From the NCBI GenBank assembly GCA_932521035.1, contig OW051492.1, positions 248,001 through 312,000 on the forward strand: 64,000 nucleotides of DNA, given 5' to 3'. Source of the DNA: Oscheius dolichura (taxonomy: Eukaryota; Nematoda; Chromadorea; Rhabditida; Rhabditidae). This document shows positions 1 through 12,815 of the stretch, piece after piece. A program made the position numbers and the translations under genes. Each line of letters starts with the position of its first letter. Within the stretch, counting starts at the first letter, position 1. Below the pieces are notes generated by a model, which was not told where the DNA came from, searched no databases, and saw only the letters and a list, made by a program, of their open reading frames with translations.

Positions 1-1436
1 TAATTCCCCGGAAACGATGGAAGTACAAACTAGACACATGTTGCTGAGATTGGATGAGTAAGTTAAATATTTCGATTGATAAGAAAAACAACGTTGAAGG
101 TGGATAGGCCAGTCACAATGTATGAATCCGCATTTTTTGGCTTCTCTTTTTGTTCGTCCAGCAAGTTCGCAAAGAGTTTTACGCTGTTCACATAACCCAG
201 CTTATGTAGGAGATGAACACGATAAATGTCTTCGATATATACAAAAGTGAGCTTTAGTTATTGGTCACAAATGAGGTCACAATTACAGAAACCTCGGAAG
301 TACAAAGTCTATCGGCTCTTCCGTCGATTTGGACGAAAAAGTCCGGATTGGCAACCTGGTGCGGGTTCAAATGATGACCTATAACAAGTGCAATACCTTC
401 GTGTTAAATCCACTATTCTGCTGGCTACCGTATGGCAAAACAGAGGTTCCGGAGTACTTTGCCGCTTCAAAGAAGTTTCGGAAGAAGAGCAGCGCCTCTC
501 CTTCTTTGCACGAATTCTCCGGGAGGTTTCCTCTTCACCGAGCTGCTTATATCGGAGACGACCAGGCTATTGAGTAAGCACCCGAGGAAAACATACTGAA
601 AGAAGGATATTTAAGAACCCTGTTAGCCAGAGGCCATCCGGTAAATGAACTTGATAATTACTCATGGACTGCCCTGCATTATGCTTGCTTTTATGGTCAC
701 TCTAGCGTTGTCAACATCCTGCTGACCGAAGGAAAGGCTGACGTTGGTCTTCATTTAATTTAAAACCACTTTTTTTAGGTGAATTCTCAGAATAAAGGAC
801 TAGCTACTCCGTTGCACTTCGCGGCAATGTCTGGAAATGCCCGGCTGGTTGAGTTGATGCTGAGCCATGCTAAAATTAATAAGGTACCGTTCTACCAATA
901 GCAGCTATAAAATGTCGCAGGATCTGAAAAATATCGATGGTCGGAGTGCCCTGGATTTATGTGAAAGTGTCCCAAAACAGCAATGGCAAGAAGTGGCAAA
1001 ACTTCTCCGAGATTGGAAGGAGATTGAGAAGATACAGGTGATTAAATTGGCTGAAAAGGGGGAGGAAAAGGTTTAGGTGGACTTCATAGAGGCTGGAAGT
1101 GTGATGGTCCTGAGTGATAATCGTGACGAGACCACAGCCGATCAAATTATTGCCCAGCTCACAAAAGAAGTCAAAATATCGTCTTCAGCCGCCAAAATCT
1201 TTGGCCTTTGGGTATGCTCCGAGTCTCTTGGTACAACTACTTCACTCTCTTCCTATTAAAAATGAAATTCAGCTCTCCAACTGAAGGGAAATCACAAAAT
1301 CTCACAACATTTGAATGTGCAAAAGTGGCGCCTAAACGTGGCCAAGTGGACAGGCCGGGAAGATTCGAAGGAAACGCCTCATTTGGTCTTCAAGCGAAAT
1401 GCCCACGCTACTCTAGAAATGGAAGAACGACTCGAG
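1..1436 (+). CDS. krit1: KRIT1 (CCM1/KRI-1) homologue, internal part
   Basis: KRIT1 is a scaffold protein that binds Rap1, ICAP1 and CCM2 at cell junctions through NPxY motifs, ankyrin repeats and a FERM domain. Exons read by frame are up to 57, 100-246, 289 to about 573, about 600-742, 779-883, 921-1037, 1077-1230 and 1273-1436. Visible in order: a segment like the end of the Nudix-like region (LRLDEWIGQ), an NPAY motif, a second NPLF motif, FPLHRAAYIGD opening the ankyrin block, TALHYACFYGH, TPLHFAAMSGNARLVE, DGRSALDLCE, and a FERM F1 lobe with IFGLWVCSESL and ETPHLVFKRNAHATLEMEE. Each piece aligns in order with human KRIT1 as I know the family. The 5' end lies outside the window. FERM F2 and F3 were not found downstream. 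The junction near 575-600 does not join in frame with a canonical acceptor without losing about seven conserved residues. Confidence 0.85.
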
Positions 1437-4400
1437 GTACAGGTACAATTGTATCTTTATTGTATCTCGTATCTTTATTCGAAAAAAACACAAGACTAGC
1501 GAGAAAGAACCGGGAATACAGTACCCAAAAAAACGAACGAGATTGCCTACAGAGTTGAGCAACTGATATGTGTCTAGAGGAGATAAACGAGCCCTTTTGT
1601 ACAGTAACCTTCAAGGATGATTAGAAAAATGAGAAGAGAACCAAGGAAGCCGTCCAGATGAGGGCAGGGGAAGAGTTACACCGTCCTTGATCACAGGATT
1701 CGCTGCAGACCTCCACGAAAATTGGAAGACCATCTCGTCGATTTTCCTCTTTATTGTTCAGCAAATGACGGACCTAATATTTGAAATCAAGACCGTTTTT
1801 CTTAGACAACTCCCACCTTTCGATTAATCTTAGCATTGTAGAGTGTACAGCCGGTGTCGTCTTCCTTTGTTCCGCAGCGTCTCTCTGTTACCGTTCTCTC
1901 TGAAAATCACCTCACTTTTTGGTTTTTGGCTATTTTGGGTCCCCCGAGGAGTTCCCATTAGAATATTGCCTGGAATCGAGGGGTATTTACCAAATATTCC
2001 CCTGCGTTTGGTCCAAAACGTCTAAAAAGGTGGCCCGCTATATCTCCAGACGGTAAAACGGTTAATTGTGCAGTAGAGGCGGATGAAACGGCCGTTAAAA
2101 CGGTGGATGCGCATAGTTTCGGCCCCTTTGTGACCTTCATCAAATCCTTCGGGCGCAAGATAACACTGAGCATCTTCTAATTACGCTAGCCGGCTAGGAT
2201 ATGCTTATGTGTGCAAAGTGGAATGTAACTCCCCGGGGAGATGGCGAATTTCATATGCTGGGGGGCTCTCTTGCTGAAAGGCGTGTGAATAGCCGACGAC
2301 AGATGAGAGAACGCCCTCACGAAAATACTCAAGGAAATAATCATTCCATATGTTTTTCTTTTGTTCCCACCAGGGAGAGAAGGGCAGAAGAAGAGCGCTG
2401 GCTATAATTGCCCCAGCAATCCTCTTTCTTAATAAGTGTGTACCTCATATCTGTGGCCCGTTTAATTGCCACAAATTGCTGTGGTGAGACGCTATGGCCT
2501 TCTATTTCTTTTTCCGGCGCCGAGAGGGCGAGAGGGGGAGACTGCAGAGAGGGAAATGCCCCATGGGAAAGGAAACAGCGGTTATTAGGGGGCAAAAATA
2601 ATCTCCGGAGCCTAAGCAAATGCTCTAAATATTTATAAAAGACCCGCTCCCAGATTGAGTATAATCCTTCTCAAAACAACTTTCATGTTAGAGGGGAGGA
2701 TCCAAAACCACGTGGTTCGCTTTTACCCACCTGTATCGCCCCCGCTCCTGAACCAGCTGACAATACAATGTGTGTGACTTCTATTCGAGCAGGACGTCGG
2801 TTCCAAGTCGCCCTGTTGACACATCTCCACATGTCGCTCGTGTTCCTCTTCCGAATACCACTTCCCGCTCATATCACACTGTATACAGTCCAGACTTCTT
2901 CCTGCAAAAAGGGAGAAAGTTGCTTCCAATTGTTTTAAATAGACTAGCCGCTGTCCTTTTTACGACCCGCTCGTGGCCAGTGGCCTTTTGTGTGTTCTCC
3001 CTAATTAAACCGAGGAAGCCGCCAGCCGTCGTGTTCCCGGTAATTGGGAGACAAAATTTCGTTTTCTAGCTTGAAATACCCATTTTCTGACTCGTACCTA
3101 AGTGTAGTAGGGCGAGGAGTAGGATTAACTGACGTAGGCAGTGTAACATAGCCTGAAAAGGTGGAAATTCATACAAAAAGGGAAGAAGAAAGAAAAATGA
3201 GAGTATTTTCAGGCAAGCAAGCACGAGTTCGCGATTTCTCTTCTCTTCGACGAGGCGCGATTCCATTTCCTCAATGGTCACTATCCCTGTGATGAGAAGC
3301 AGACCATTCTCCTGGCCAAACTAATAGCCAAGATTCTCTATGGAAAAGGCAGCACGCTAAGGTAAGAGAGAGGAATTAAATCGGTTGGAAAACTATTAGG
3401 AGAGCTCCCAGTATTATGCTAATGAGGCGGACTGGCTATGAAGTGCCGGACACCGCAATATGTTGCGTTCTCGCTGGCTCCGCCCTCTCTAGGGAGAAAT
3501 TGCGGTTAAAGAGAAGTAGAGGGCTATGAGGTCATCAATTGTGTATTGTAAGGAGCTGTAGTTTTGAAACCTTCCTGATGACTAGACGAAAAAAGAAGAC
3601 GCAATTTATGCTTGAGCGAATAACAACAGAAAACAGCTCAGCTTAGACGGGAGCCCTCCTAAGCCTCACAGAATCTCTAAGCAGGAGAAAAAACTCGAGA
3701 TTTAAATATTTTGGTGATACAAAGAAAAAAAGTGTAATTAAATTTGAACAATTTTTGTGGAACTTGAAAATAACCCCGCTAAATGGTTCTGGCCCCCTGA
3801 TTTACCGGGTTTCCGAGTCGAAAGCAACTTTTTTACCCCAAGATTTCCTATTTTTCCATTTTACTCGCGAAAAAAACGCAACAGAAGCCCATATGGTCCA
3901 TTGCCGATGAAAAGGAACCGCACTTTTGTCAAAAAATGATCATGGCTTCCTGATTCTCAGTGACGAAATTGAAAATCAGGATATTTTTGCCAGAAAAATG
4001 GATAAAAGGTCTCGAAACGGGGCTCTTCCCGTTAATGATGGACTATATTTTTCTGTTAGAAGGTTTCCCGGGGGAAATTATCCCACTCTCTTTGTCCTAC
4101 TATCAGGATCTGTTTTTCGCGCATTTTGTCCCAACAGACACGCAGCTGTCCTGTCACCTGCATCCAAAAAAAGCGGGGGATTCTTGAATCATCCCACCAC
4201 CCCCGGGTCTCTCTTCCACTACTCGCTGGAATATCCTCACAATCATCAAAAATTCCGTCGAGTCAGAAATTCCACTGGTCACTAATGGAAGAAGAGGGGT
4301 CACTAGCGGTCAGTTTCCCAAGCGTTCTATATAAGTTAATTAAAACATGAATATTCGCGGGAGGGGGGAGAAGGGGAGTGAGAGAGACAATCGCGAGGTT

Positions 4401-7096
4401 GATTATGGATGCGTCAGGGTTATTAAGGGTACTGGGGTTGGAACACACACACACGGCGACGACCACACGGCATGGCGTGCCGGTACTAATCAGAGTCATT
4501 TCGAGAGAAAAAAACGGGAGAGGGGATGTTGACCAGTTACTTTGAACTAGTTGTTATTCGTGAAAATGATCGTTCGGAAAATGAAAAAGGTCCCGGGGGA
4601 GGGCTCTCCTCTCCGGGGGTAAATGGTCCGAAAGGAGGGGGCCAAGGGGTTGGATGGTGTGTTTACCCTGAGGAGACCTTCCGGTAGACTCCCAGGCAGA
4701 TTAAGGTGGTGTTAATTAGACAGTTTTAAGAGGGGGAATAAATCCTCAACAACACACAGCCAGGCGGACAAATAAAAGTCGAATCCAGCTGTATATTGAG
4801 AAGAGATTTTTAGCAACAGAGCGAAAAAAAGAGGAGCCAGAGGCGTAGCGCTAATCCCGGATTATAGGGCTCGCCCCCAGCAGGTGGAGTCAAGCATTTT
4901 CTTCTCTCTTTCCCACCTTTCCCCCTCTCTCCTTCATCCCCCGGCCAGCAGACAGGTGCTGCAGCTGGGATCATGACAAACAGAAGATTTCTCATTTCCA
5001 TAACTCTCATTAGCATAGAGGCCCACACACAGGCGCGCAAGGTACGAGCGGGGCGGGATGAGGATGGCGTAACAATTAAGGGGGATGTTCTTTTAGCTGG
5101 CTGTCCTATCCTGATGGTGACAGCCACCAGTCCTTTGGAGACCGGAAGGTTCTTACTAATGGCTAGGCAGGAGGGAGTAATTCGGGTTGTTGGGTGAGAA
5201 AGGGACGGGAAGAATGACATTTTTCTTGTGCCACCTGCAGATCGTAAGGAAGAGAACATATGGGCCGAAGCTATTGCTCGCGCTTGATAGCCTTCTGTTC
5301 AGGAAGAATAAAGTGCCCTTCTCTTTGTGAGTACCTTGTAAGCGGCAGGCAGGAGGGTCACAATTAGGATGAGCCTCCGGCCTCTTTGTCAAGAAGGATA
5401 TAATAGACTGGGTAATGAAGTTTCCTAGGTGGCGGCGAGGGGCTAGACTGGGTCTCATTTTTGGGAGCATATTCAACCACACCGCCCCCCCCCCTCTCGG
5501 CCGGCAAGCCCCCCGAGGTGAAAGATCTAATATTTCAGTGAAGTGTCGTTGACCAAAAGCTTTGGAAGGCACAAGAATACACATTGGGGCGAAGCTCATT
5601 CACGCGGCTCGTTTGTTGCTAAAAGCAACCGTCGTTTTGGAGGAAGAATAGGCGGCTCGTTTATGGGAATTTTTTGTAAACGGAGGGCCTCGAACTAGTA
5701 GAGTAAGAAAATATTATGGGCTAAATATTCGGGGATCCGTGAAAATCAGTGCAGGGAGGCGTACTCGCGCTTCATTACCTCCACTTGGGGTCGCCCCCTC
5801 TCACATTCTGGTTTTTCATATTAAAGCTTTCAGTGAGAATAGCGACTTGACTCTAATTCTACCAGCATCACTGGCTAATGATCGCTCCGTCGACTGGAGG
5901 AAGAAGATAAATAAAGCTCTGAAGGTATGATGCCCTCTTTTTAATTAGACTTCATGAAACGAGAGCGGGACTGAAAGTAGAAATAGGTTGGTAAACAATA
6001 GCAAGTATACTAACAAGACGGGACGCCTGTAATCTCCTTTTTGTAACCTGAAGCGCCAAAAATTCTTCTAATTCCAATCAGGACTCTTGAAGAGAGAAGA
6101 ATTGCGCGTCACAATAAAAAATGGGTAAAATTGATCAAAAGGGCAATTCCGATGAAATATGATCTTCAATAGGTAAACATAACATGTTTTAGGAGCCCTT
6201 TACTGAAAATGTAGCCCTCCTCCAAAGCATCTTCCTGCAACAATGTCGACATTTCCGGATTTATGGCTCGACTTTCTTTGAGGCGGAAGTTTATTTGGCT
6301 AGGGTAAGGCGGCTTCTCCTCCCGAAAACAAAATTTTTAGCCCCATGATCAGAAGAGAATTCTGTGCGGGATTAATGACTACGGCTTTCATATTATAGAA
6401 CTTCCTTCTCATCGACTACTGGTAAATTATGAATACAAGTAAGGAGGGAATACGGCAGAAAAGTGTAAATCCGTTTTAGAGGACTGTCATGGCAATTGAG
6501 TAGGGACAAAGATTTCCTAGAGATGCGCCATCGAGCCCACGACCACCGCCTGGCAATAAAAACCCCGCAAGCCGCTCAAATTGACCTTTTGATGAAGAAA
6601 ATAACTGGGATCTGATTGCGATTACTTTCCTATTGTACAATATATTTCAAATATATACAAAGATTTTTCATTGGCTTCAGCCGCCGCAAAGTGCCTTCCA
6701 TCTCCATCCGGTGTCTGTGTTGTAAACGGCTCAGAATACTCGGGGACATTATGTCAAAGGAATGGCCCCCATGAATCATCGGGGCTCAGTCACTTTGGCC
6801 GACACCATTTTTCAAAAGGATTGTAAGCCATCTGATCGTGTTTTCCTGGAAGAAGACGGGGAGAGGCAGGCATAAATGAATAGGGGGGATGAGCCAATGG
6901 TCGGGGTTAAACAGGCACAGCGACACATATAATTGCCAGCCGCCACCTGTTGCCTAATGCATAATCGGACTGACACCCTCGTTCGGTGCCCATGTGAAAC
7001 ATTAACAAGACTTTTAGCTACAATATGAATAGTGGCAGTGGTCTTTTAAAAAACAGGTTTATTCCCCAAACACAGCATAAAGATACAGATTTTCGT
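1437..7096. other. long stretch without a convincing gene
   Basis: I read both strands for conserved motifs and for chains of short exons and found none I can support. Open frames here are short, have mixed composition and do not link across introns. Purine-rich and pyrimidine-rich tracts are common, as are isolated TAC(A/T)GTA words. The missing C-terminal exons of KRIT1 would be expected here, but I could not identify them. The stretch may hold long introns, regulatory DNA or degenerate repeats. Confidence 0.4.
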
Positions 7097-7840
7097 CTAG
7101 TTTTGACGGCAGTATGTTCCAGAGGTGGTACAGTAGCAGGTTTGCTGCTGCCAAGGGATCGTTTGCCCGATATGGATCACTGAGTCATTGACGAAGCAAT
7201 CTGAAATTATCTCAATAATAGAATAGAAGAGGAGATCCTACTCGTGCAGGTGTAGAAGATCTGAAGTCCGTTGACGATGCATTGATGCTCCGAGCAGAGG
7301 GCTCCCGTACAATGGCGATAGCTCTGTCCCCCGGCAATAAACGCCCCAGCTTGGGTCTTACAACCTAGAGAATTTCTTTAATATAAGGAATAAGTCATTA
7401 ATACCAACGGGCTGAATTGCAGCGGAGAGGTCAGAATGCTGGACACATTGATACTGGAATCCTCCTTGGGTGATAGTGCCGCCAAAGGGAATCGCTTGAA
7501 CAACTCCTTCAACAGTTTGCAAGCATTCTTAAAAAGGCTGTTTTATAAGAAAGAAAGCTCCCTAACCAATGGCATGGTACTTGAACAAACTGCCGTCCCT
7601 GTTACATTTATGGGTGAATCCCAGTCCTTCGGAGTTTATTACTTGCTTGCTCTCGCCTTCCTTTACAGGCTGGTTATTGTGGTCAACACAGGCTTGGGCG
7701 ATTGGGGTCCATGTTATTCCAACCAGACAACACTTCCATTGGATACCGTATTGGGTGTAGACGAGGTGAGGAGAACAGGTGGGGGGAGCCTGCTGGAGGG
7801 AGGCGCCGACCAGACCGAGAAGGAGAAGAGGCAGCAGCAT
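7097..7840 (-). CDS. secreted cysteine-repeat protein, MIG-18-like Fn1 type
   Basis: The start at 7840 opens a typical signal peptide (MLLPLLLLGLVGAS). Exons join in frame: 7840 to about 7565, then after a 40-base intron about 7525-7410, then about 7370-7245, then about 7202-7097 ending in TAG. The mature protein is made of repeated units of the form C-V-x-(N/D)-(G/N)-x6-G-x5-7-F/Y-x-C, for example ACVDHNNQ...GFTHKC and ECLQTVE...FQYQC, with a final CYCTTSGTYC. This spacing resembles the fibronectin-type-I-like domain of nematode MIG-18-related extracellular proteins; that assignment is by pattern only. The protein probably acts in extracellular matrix or as a secreted factor. Part of the first exon (about 7660-7720) may be an extra intron, since a GT..AG pair would remove two cysteines. 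The gene ends about 1 kb beyond the ABC transporter's 3' end on the same strand, with no sign of an operon. Confidence 0.7.
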
Positions 7841-8082
7841 CGAATGAGTAATTTCTCAGTTCCAAAGTTTTTATAGCTGGAGAAAAGAATGCCATCTTTT
7901 GATAGAATCAACACGTCAGATGGAATGAATGAGCATGATTCGTGAAACTTTGAATTTTCGAATTTGCGGGCATCTCGACCCCGTCTGGAAAAGGATCTGT
8001 CTGGGATGGAGATAATTACGGTAACAAGATTTCTATTATCATCAGTGAAATAACAAACAAATAAAACAATAGTTAGTGCTCT

Positions 8083-11070
8083 TTAGAGATAGCTGCTGGT
8101 GACTGATGTTCCAAGGAATGACTGACTGGCACCTCCCTGTGATGGCGCCCGGATTCTTCGGCCACGTGGTTGAGGCATCGGCAATTCCGGCTCGGGAACC
8201 TCATCTTCTAGCTCTGCTCCTAAAAATACGCTTTTCTCTGGGTTACAGTCAAAAGCCAACCCATCATCTGTCTCTGGACCAATAATTTATACATTCCTTC
8301 CTGGTTGATCAGCTCTTTATGCGTTCCCATCTGCTCCACTCGACCCTAAAAGATTTTAACCCCTTTAATGGGGCACGGGAATGGTTCACCTTATTTATGA
8401 CAACAATCTTATCCGCGTTTTCTACCGTACTCAACCTATGAGCAATCAGAACAACCGTTTTGCCTTTTAGATTCTTGGAAATGGCTTCCTGCACGACGTG
8501 TTCTGACTCAGAGTCTAGAGCGGAGGTAGCCTCGTCCAGGAGAAGAACAACAGGCTCACGGACCAGGGCACGGGCTATGGCAATTCTTTGTTTTTGTCCT
8601 CCTGGAGAGAAATAAGTTTATTATATGGTAACGAGCCGCCTTACCAGACATCTGACTTCCTTTCTCTCCGACATCTGTATTGTACCCGTCTGTCGTGTCC
8701 ATAATAAAGGCATGGGCATTGGCCAATTTTGACGACTGAAATAAGTTGTTTAACTCCTTTTCAGAAGCTACAGTAATCAATACTGATTGGGTCAAAATCT
8801 AGCAGATCCTGTCTAACCCACCTTTTGCACCATATCCTCATCATAATGATCCAGACCGTAGCCAATGTTTTCTGTAACGGATCTGGCATACAATACCGGC
8901 TCTTGTCCAACCAAAGCGACCTGAAATACTTGACTAATAGAAAAAAGAGGAGTAGAACCTTTGTGTGGAGGTATTTGTGATCATATTCCCTGATCGGAAC
9001 CCCGTCAAGGAGAACATCTCCTCCCGTAGGTTCATAGAAGTGTTCCAGCATAGCAATACAGGAGGACTTTCCTCCTCCAGATGGTCCAACCAAGGCGACA
9101 ACCTCTCCCGGCTCAACGGTGAAGGTTAAATCTTCCATAATGGGGAGATCCGGTCGAATGGGGTAGCTAAACGCCACGTGCTGGAATTCAATCCGACCGA
9201 CGAGTTTATCCGGCTTGTAAGTTCCATTATTCTGAAATTAGGTTTAGGAGTTTTTGACTTGGCATACGTTGACATGAGGTTCACGATCGATGAACTCGAA
9301 GACTTTCCTAGAGGCTCCTACAGCCTGCATCAGACCGTTCCAAACTTCTCCAAGCTCCTAAATGGATTGTTTTCTCTAGCAAATTCCCTTACTCTCAAGT
9401 TTTCTCCCAATTGGAATTGATACAAGAGGAAGGAAACGAGGAGGCCAGATTCGACCTTTCCCTGGATGACCAAATGCCCACCATACCATAGAACAACCGT
9501 CAAAATGGCCATTTGAAGAAGCTGAAACCATTTTTAATAACACTAGGTTTAATTTGTAGACCTCGTTACTCCAAATGAGTCCAATAACCACAAAAACCTT
9601 CCTGGTAGCGATGTCCATTGTCTTATTCAAAAAGCCAAGGAATCTAAACAATGCTGTCATTAGAAAAGAACGGTTTACTCACCGATGGCCTTCGAATCGT
9701 TCGCAAGCGAAACTTTTGACGGTTCTTATGGCCGAGAGGACTTCTTCAGCGACGTCATTTGACTTGGCAATGGTGTTCATTGTCTCCTCGGAGAGTTGCT
9801 GAAAATCATTCCAGATTAGAAACGAAAAGAAGAAGCGTACATCGTACCAAACTCCAAAGATTTTGTTGACCAGGAAGATAATGGGAATGTTGATTAGAGT
9901 GATCATGGAGAGCCTCCAGCTCAAGGTGAACATGAAGATGAGCGATCCGAATAGCATGGTGAGATTCCTAGTCAGGACATTCATGTAGAGGGAGAGGGTG
10001 TTGGACATGGTCTGGCAATCGGCCGTCAGCCGAGAGCAGATCTCTCCGGTCTTATTCAAGTCGAAGAAACCGATCTCCTGCTTGATGACGGAGCGGAAGA
10101 GGTCATTTCGAATCTGTCTGTCGATCATAGCATGAGCAAGGGTGAAGGATCCTCCTCGGAAGCCACCAAACACAGCACAGGCCAGGGAGAGAATAGCCAT
10201 AATTCCAACTGTCCGGTGAAGACGAGCATAGCTAGCTTGTTCACCAAAAACGGCAGAGACCACTTCTCCTGTGAGATAGGGCACGAAGACTTTGGTTATG
10301 GAATAAGCCAGGAGGAAGAAGAAAGCCAGTGAATACCACTTCCATTCCTTGGCCATATAGCCGAGGAGACGGAACAGGAGGGTGAAGGTCTCCCGCTGTT
10401 TGGCTAGTCGCTCTTCCTCTTCTTTCCGAACCCTCTCCTCGTATTCAGCATCCCCAAATACTGGATTCTCTCCGTCTCCGGCTACCGTCTCCGTCACATG
10501 GGTAAAGACGCTGGTCCATATCATTTGAATAGCCAAACTGGCGAAGCAGCACCAGATCATTAGAATCCAATCTCCAACAACCAGCTTTAGCTTGTCGACT
10601 TCGTAAAAAGCCAGCAATTTGGAAGGAGCAAATGCCAAGATGAGCAACATTACAGCAAAAACGGGATTTCTAAAAGATTTTTAAGGGCGAGCCGGGGGAA
10701 AGACGAACTTGGCCTTTTCAGCGACCTTACTGAATCCGGCTGGGGAAGAATAAGCGGCGAGACCACCTCCAAGGAGGATACAATCTCTCAGAAGGGCCAC
10801 TCCCTAAAAAGCAGACCTTTAATTTTTACAATAGATCAAATATCTCACCAAGAAGTCAACAGGATTCACCAGGAAATTGTAATTTGCCAGGTCAAACCAG
10901 TATTTTAAATTTTCGATGAGGGAGTACTGAAATCACCCATATTTTAATGTTAAGAAATAGGGGAAAACCGGTCCGTTCCAGGCTAATCCAAACATATTGA
11001 CGGCGATGTCCAACCCGGCGAAGAAGACAGCTATCCATAGTGCCTGGTTACCCGTGTAAAAGGAACCCAT
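8083..11070 (-). CDS. ABC half transporter, TAP/ABCB9 (HAF-like)
   Basis: This is a half transporter with one transmembrane domain and one ATP-binding domain, of the group that dimerises to export peptides or other substrates across endolysosomal or ER membranes. The start at 11070 (MGSFYTGN) directly follows a TTACAGGCCA splice acceptor. Membrane segments lie in the N-terminal exons and in the ABC-membrane domain at 10650-9400. The nucleotide-binding domain is complete: Walker [10 protein letters not shown] (about 9070), Q-loop [10 protein letters not shown] (about 8890), signature MSGGQKQR (about 8600), Walker [14 protein letters not shown] (about 8545) and H-loop IAHRLST (about 8440). The last exons carry the usual post-NBD helix ([13 protein letters not shown]), then a proline/serine-rich tail ending in TAA at 8083. 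About ten short introns are GT..AG. No key residue is missing. The ATP-binding core identity is secure; assignment to HAF-4/HAF-9 rather than another TAP-like clade is a family-level inference. Confidence 0.9.
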
Positions 11071-11656
11071 TGGCCTGTAAGAGAGAAGTGAACTTGGACC
11101 AGTCCTTATCAAGAAACGGTGTCTTTCAACGAGACAATCTGATAAATTTGAAAAAGAGCAGCAGCAGAGATTGTTTAAAAACTAGTTGACAACTATCTTA
11201 TTCTCCAATTTATGGGTAAAACAAGCGTTATTTGGAGGCATTAAAGCTGTTGTGAGCGTCAAACAGGCGATCAAAATGGGCTGGATACGTTTGCTTGCAA
11301 TTACAATGCGCTTTGGTTACTTTGTGAGAATCTCTGGGTATTCCCTTCAGGACAACAAAGGCCAAGACCCCTGACAATTGATCTAGACTGGTAGACTATT
11401 AAAAAGAGAAGAATAACAGTAAGAGTTTCTGCTATTAAAATATGGACAGAAGTTGTCTGCGGACAAATCAATTGATATCGTATCTGGAGCTGCTGAAGAT
11501 AACAAGCGTTTGGCCAAAAATGAATTAAAGAAGAGACACTGTTTCAAGGAAACAAGAAGAATAAATTTATTGGTGAGGAGCCAGAGAGACTAGAGGATAA
11601 TTTAACGAATTTGGTCAATAAAGAGGATTTCGGAAGTCAAAAAGAGGAAAATGAGT
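11071..11656. other. intergenic region between ABC transporter and SKP1
   Basis: This stretch of about 590 bases is AT-rich with short purine tracts. I see no exon chain on either strand. It should contain the 5' leader and promoter of the ABC gene and the 3' end of SKP1, both read leftward. Confidence 0.4.
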
Positions 11657-12285
11657 TTAGGTCTCAACCCATTCGAAGCGTTTGCGTAATTCTTCTTCTT
11701 CCTCCGGCGAGAAGTCATTGGTCAGGCCGTAGATTTCCCGAATCTCTTCTACGGTTCTCCCATTGGCCATGTTAGCAATCTTCTGCGTTATAATCTCAAT
11801 GATTCCGGGTATATCCAAATAGTTGGCTCCCTGAAAAGAGTAATAAAGTTTCTAAATTAAAGAACCAAATGGAAAAAGAACTAGACCCGTATTTTAGAAA
11901 GGAATTGACTTACGAGAAGAATATTCAGCAGCTGGGCAGAAGTGACGTCCATATATTCCTCATCCTCTTTGGTCAGAGTGACCCTGGGATCCTCGTGGTC
12001 CTCTTTTGGCTTAAAGACTTCTCCACGATGAACAGTACACCACTCGACGATTTTCAGTAGGGTCCATCCATCAACATTGGTTACCGGTAGCGCATCATGA
12101 AGTAACTCACTGTCCGGATCGGTTATTCCCAAGTCGGAAACCATCTTCTTGAGCAGGTGCGACTGGAAGGCGACATCTTCGTCCACAGAGATCTCAACAC
12201 CGTCATTGGCTCGCAATTTCAGTTTCAACATTCTTCTCGGCTTCTTCTCGGTCGTGGAGGGGTCACAATCATCAGCTGCTACCAT
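11657..12285 (-). CDS. skp1: SKP1-family adaptor of SCF ubiquitin ligases
   Basis: SKP1 bridges cullin-1 and F-box proteins in SCF E3 ligases. Exon 1 (12285-11914) encodes a short acidic leader, then a BTB/POZ-fold Skp1 core with LKLRANDGVEISVDEDVAF, an insert, and TLLKIVEWCTVHRGE. Exon 2 (11830-11657) encodes NYLDIPGIIEIITQKIANM, GRTVEEIREIYGLTNDFSPE and EEEELRKRFEW near the C terminus, which is the F-box-binding helix pair characteristic of SKP1. The intron is about 83 bases with a TTTTCAG acceptor. The length of about 180 residues is normal. The start codon lies four bases after a TTTTCAG acceptor, compatible with trans-splicing or a leader intron. The sequence is somewhat divergent (ITQKIANM in place of the usual VCKTVANMI), as in expanded nematode skr families, so it may be one of several paralogues. 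Confidence 0.92.
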
Positions 12286-12815
12286 GATTCTGAAAATAAA
12301 TACAGGATGAAATAGAATTGGGATAAAGGTAGGAAAAGAGATGACAGGAGGAACTTCTGATTAGGGTTGTCAGCGGGCCGGACTTTTCTGGGCGATTCCT
12401 TTGGCAACCTTAGTGGACAGAAAACGAAAATAATGTGATAACAGGCCGGAGGTGGCTGACTATAAATGAATGTTGGAAGGTTTTGCAAGGAAACGAGGCT
12501 TCTAATCGTTTAATCGAAAAAAAATGACCCCATAAAGAGTCAGCATTCCCCCGCCTCGGCTTTCCAGCCCCTCAATTTCGGGTTACATTTAATTTTTGCC
12601 TTAACTCAGCAGTTCACCCCCAAGTTTGAGGAAGTAGAGATTCTAATCCATTGAAAAATAGCTAGAAGTAACTTTAGACGGCCTTTGCTTTATGGAAAGC
12701 AATTAAAGTGAGACATCTACAAAGAAAAAGTCTTATCATTTTGGAATTCTCTTTAAAAGAATGGAGACTACAGCATAATAATTTTTTAATTGAAAATATA
12801 TGTCAAAAATAAATC
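12286..12815. other. gap without recognised gene
   Basis: No exon could be supported. The left part should be the 5' region of SKP1 and the right part the 3' region of the small minus-strand gene at 12.8-13.1 kb. Confidence 0.35.

Noticed and set aside
3926-4285. 119-codon plus-strand frame
   Set aside because: Overlaps two other open frames of similar length and shows no family features or splice context.
4810-5599. Two minus-strand frames of 147-149 codons
   Set aside because: Serine/proline/arginine-rich composition, no domain and no exon chain on either side; they overlap each other in different frames.
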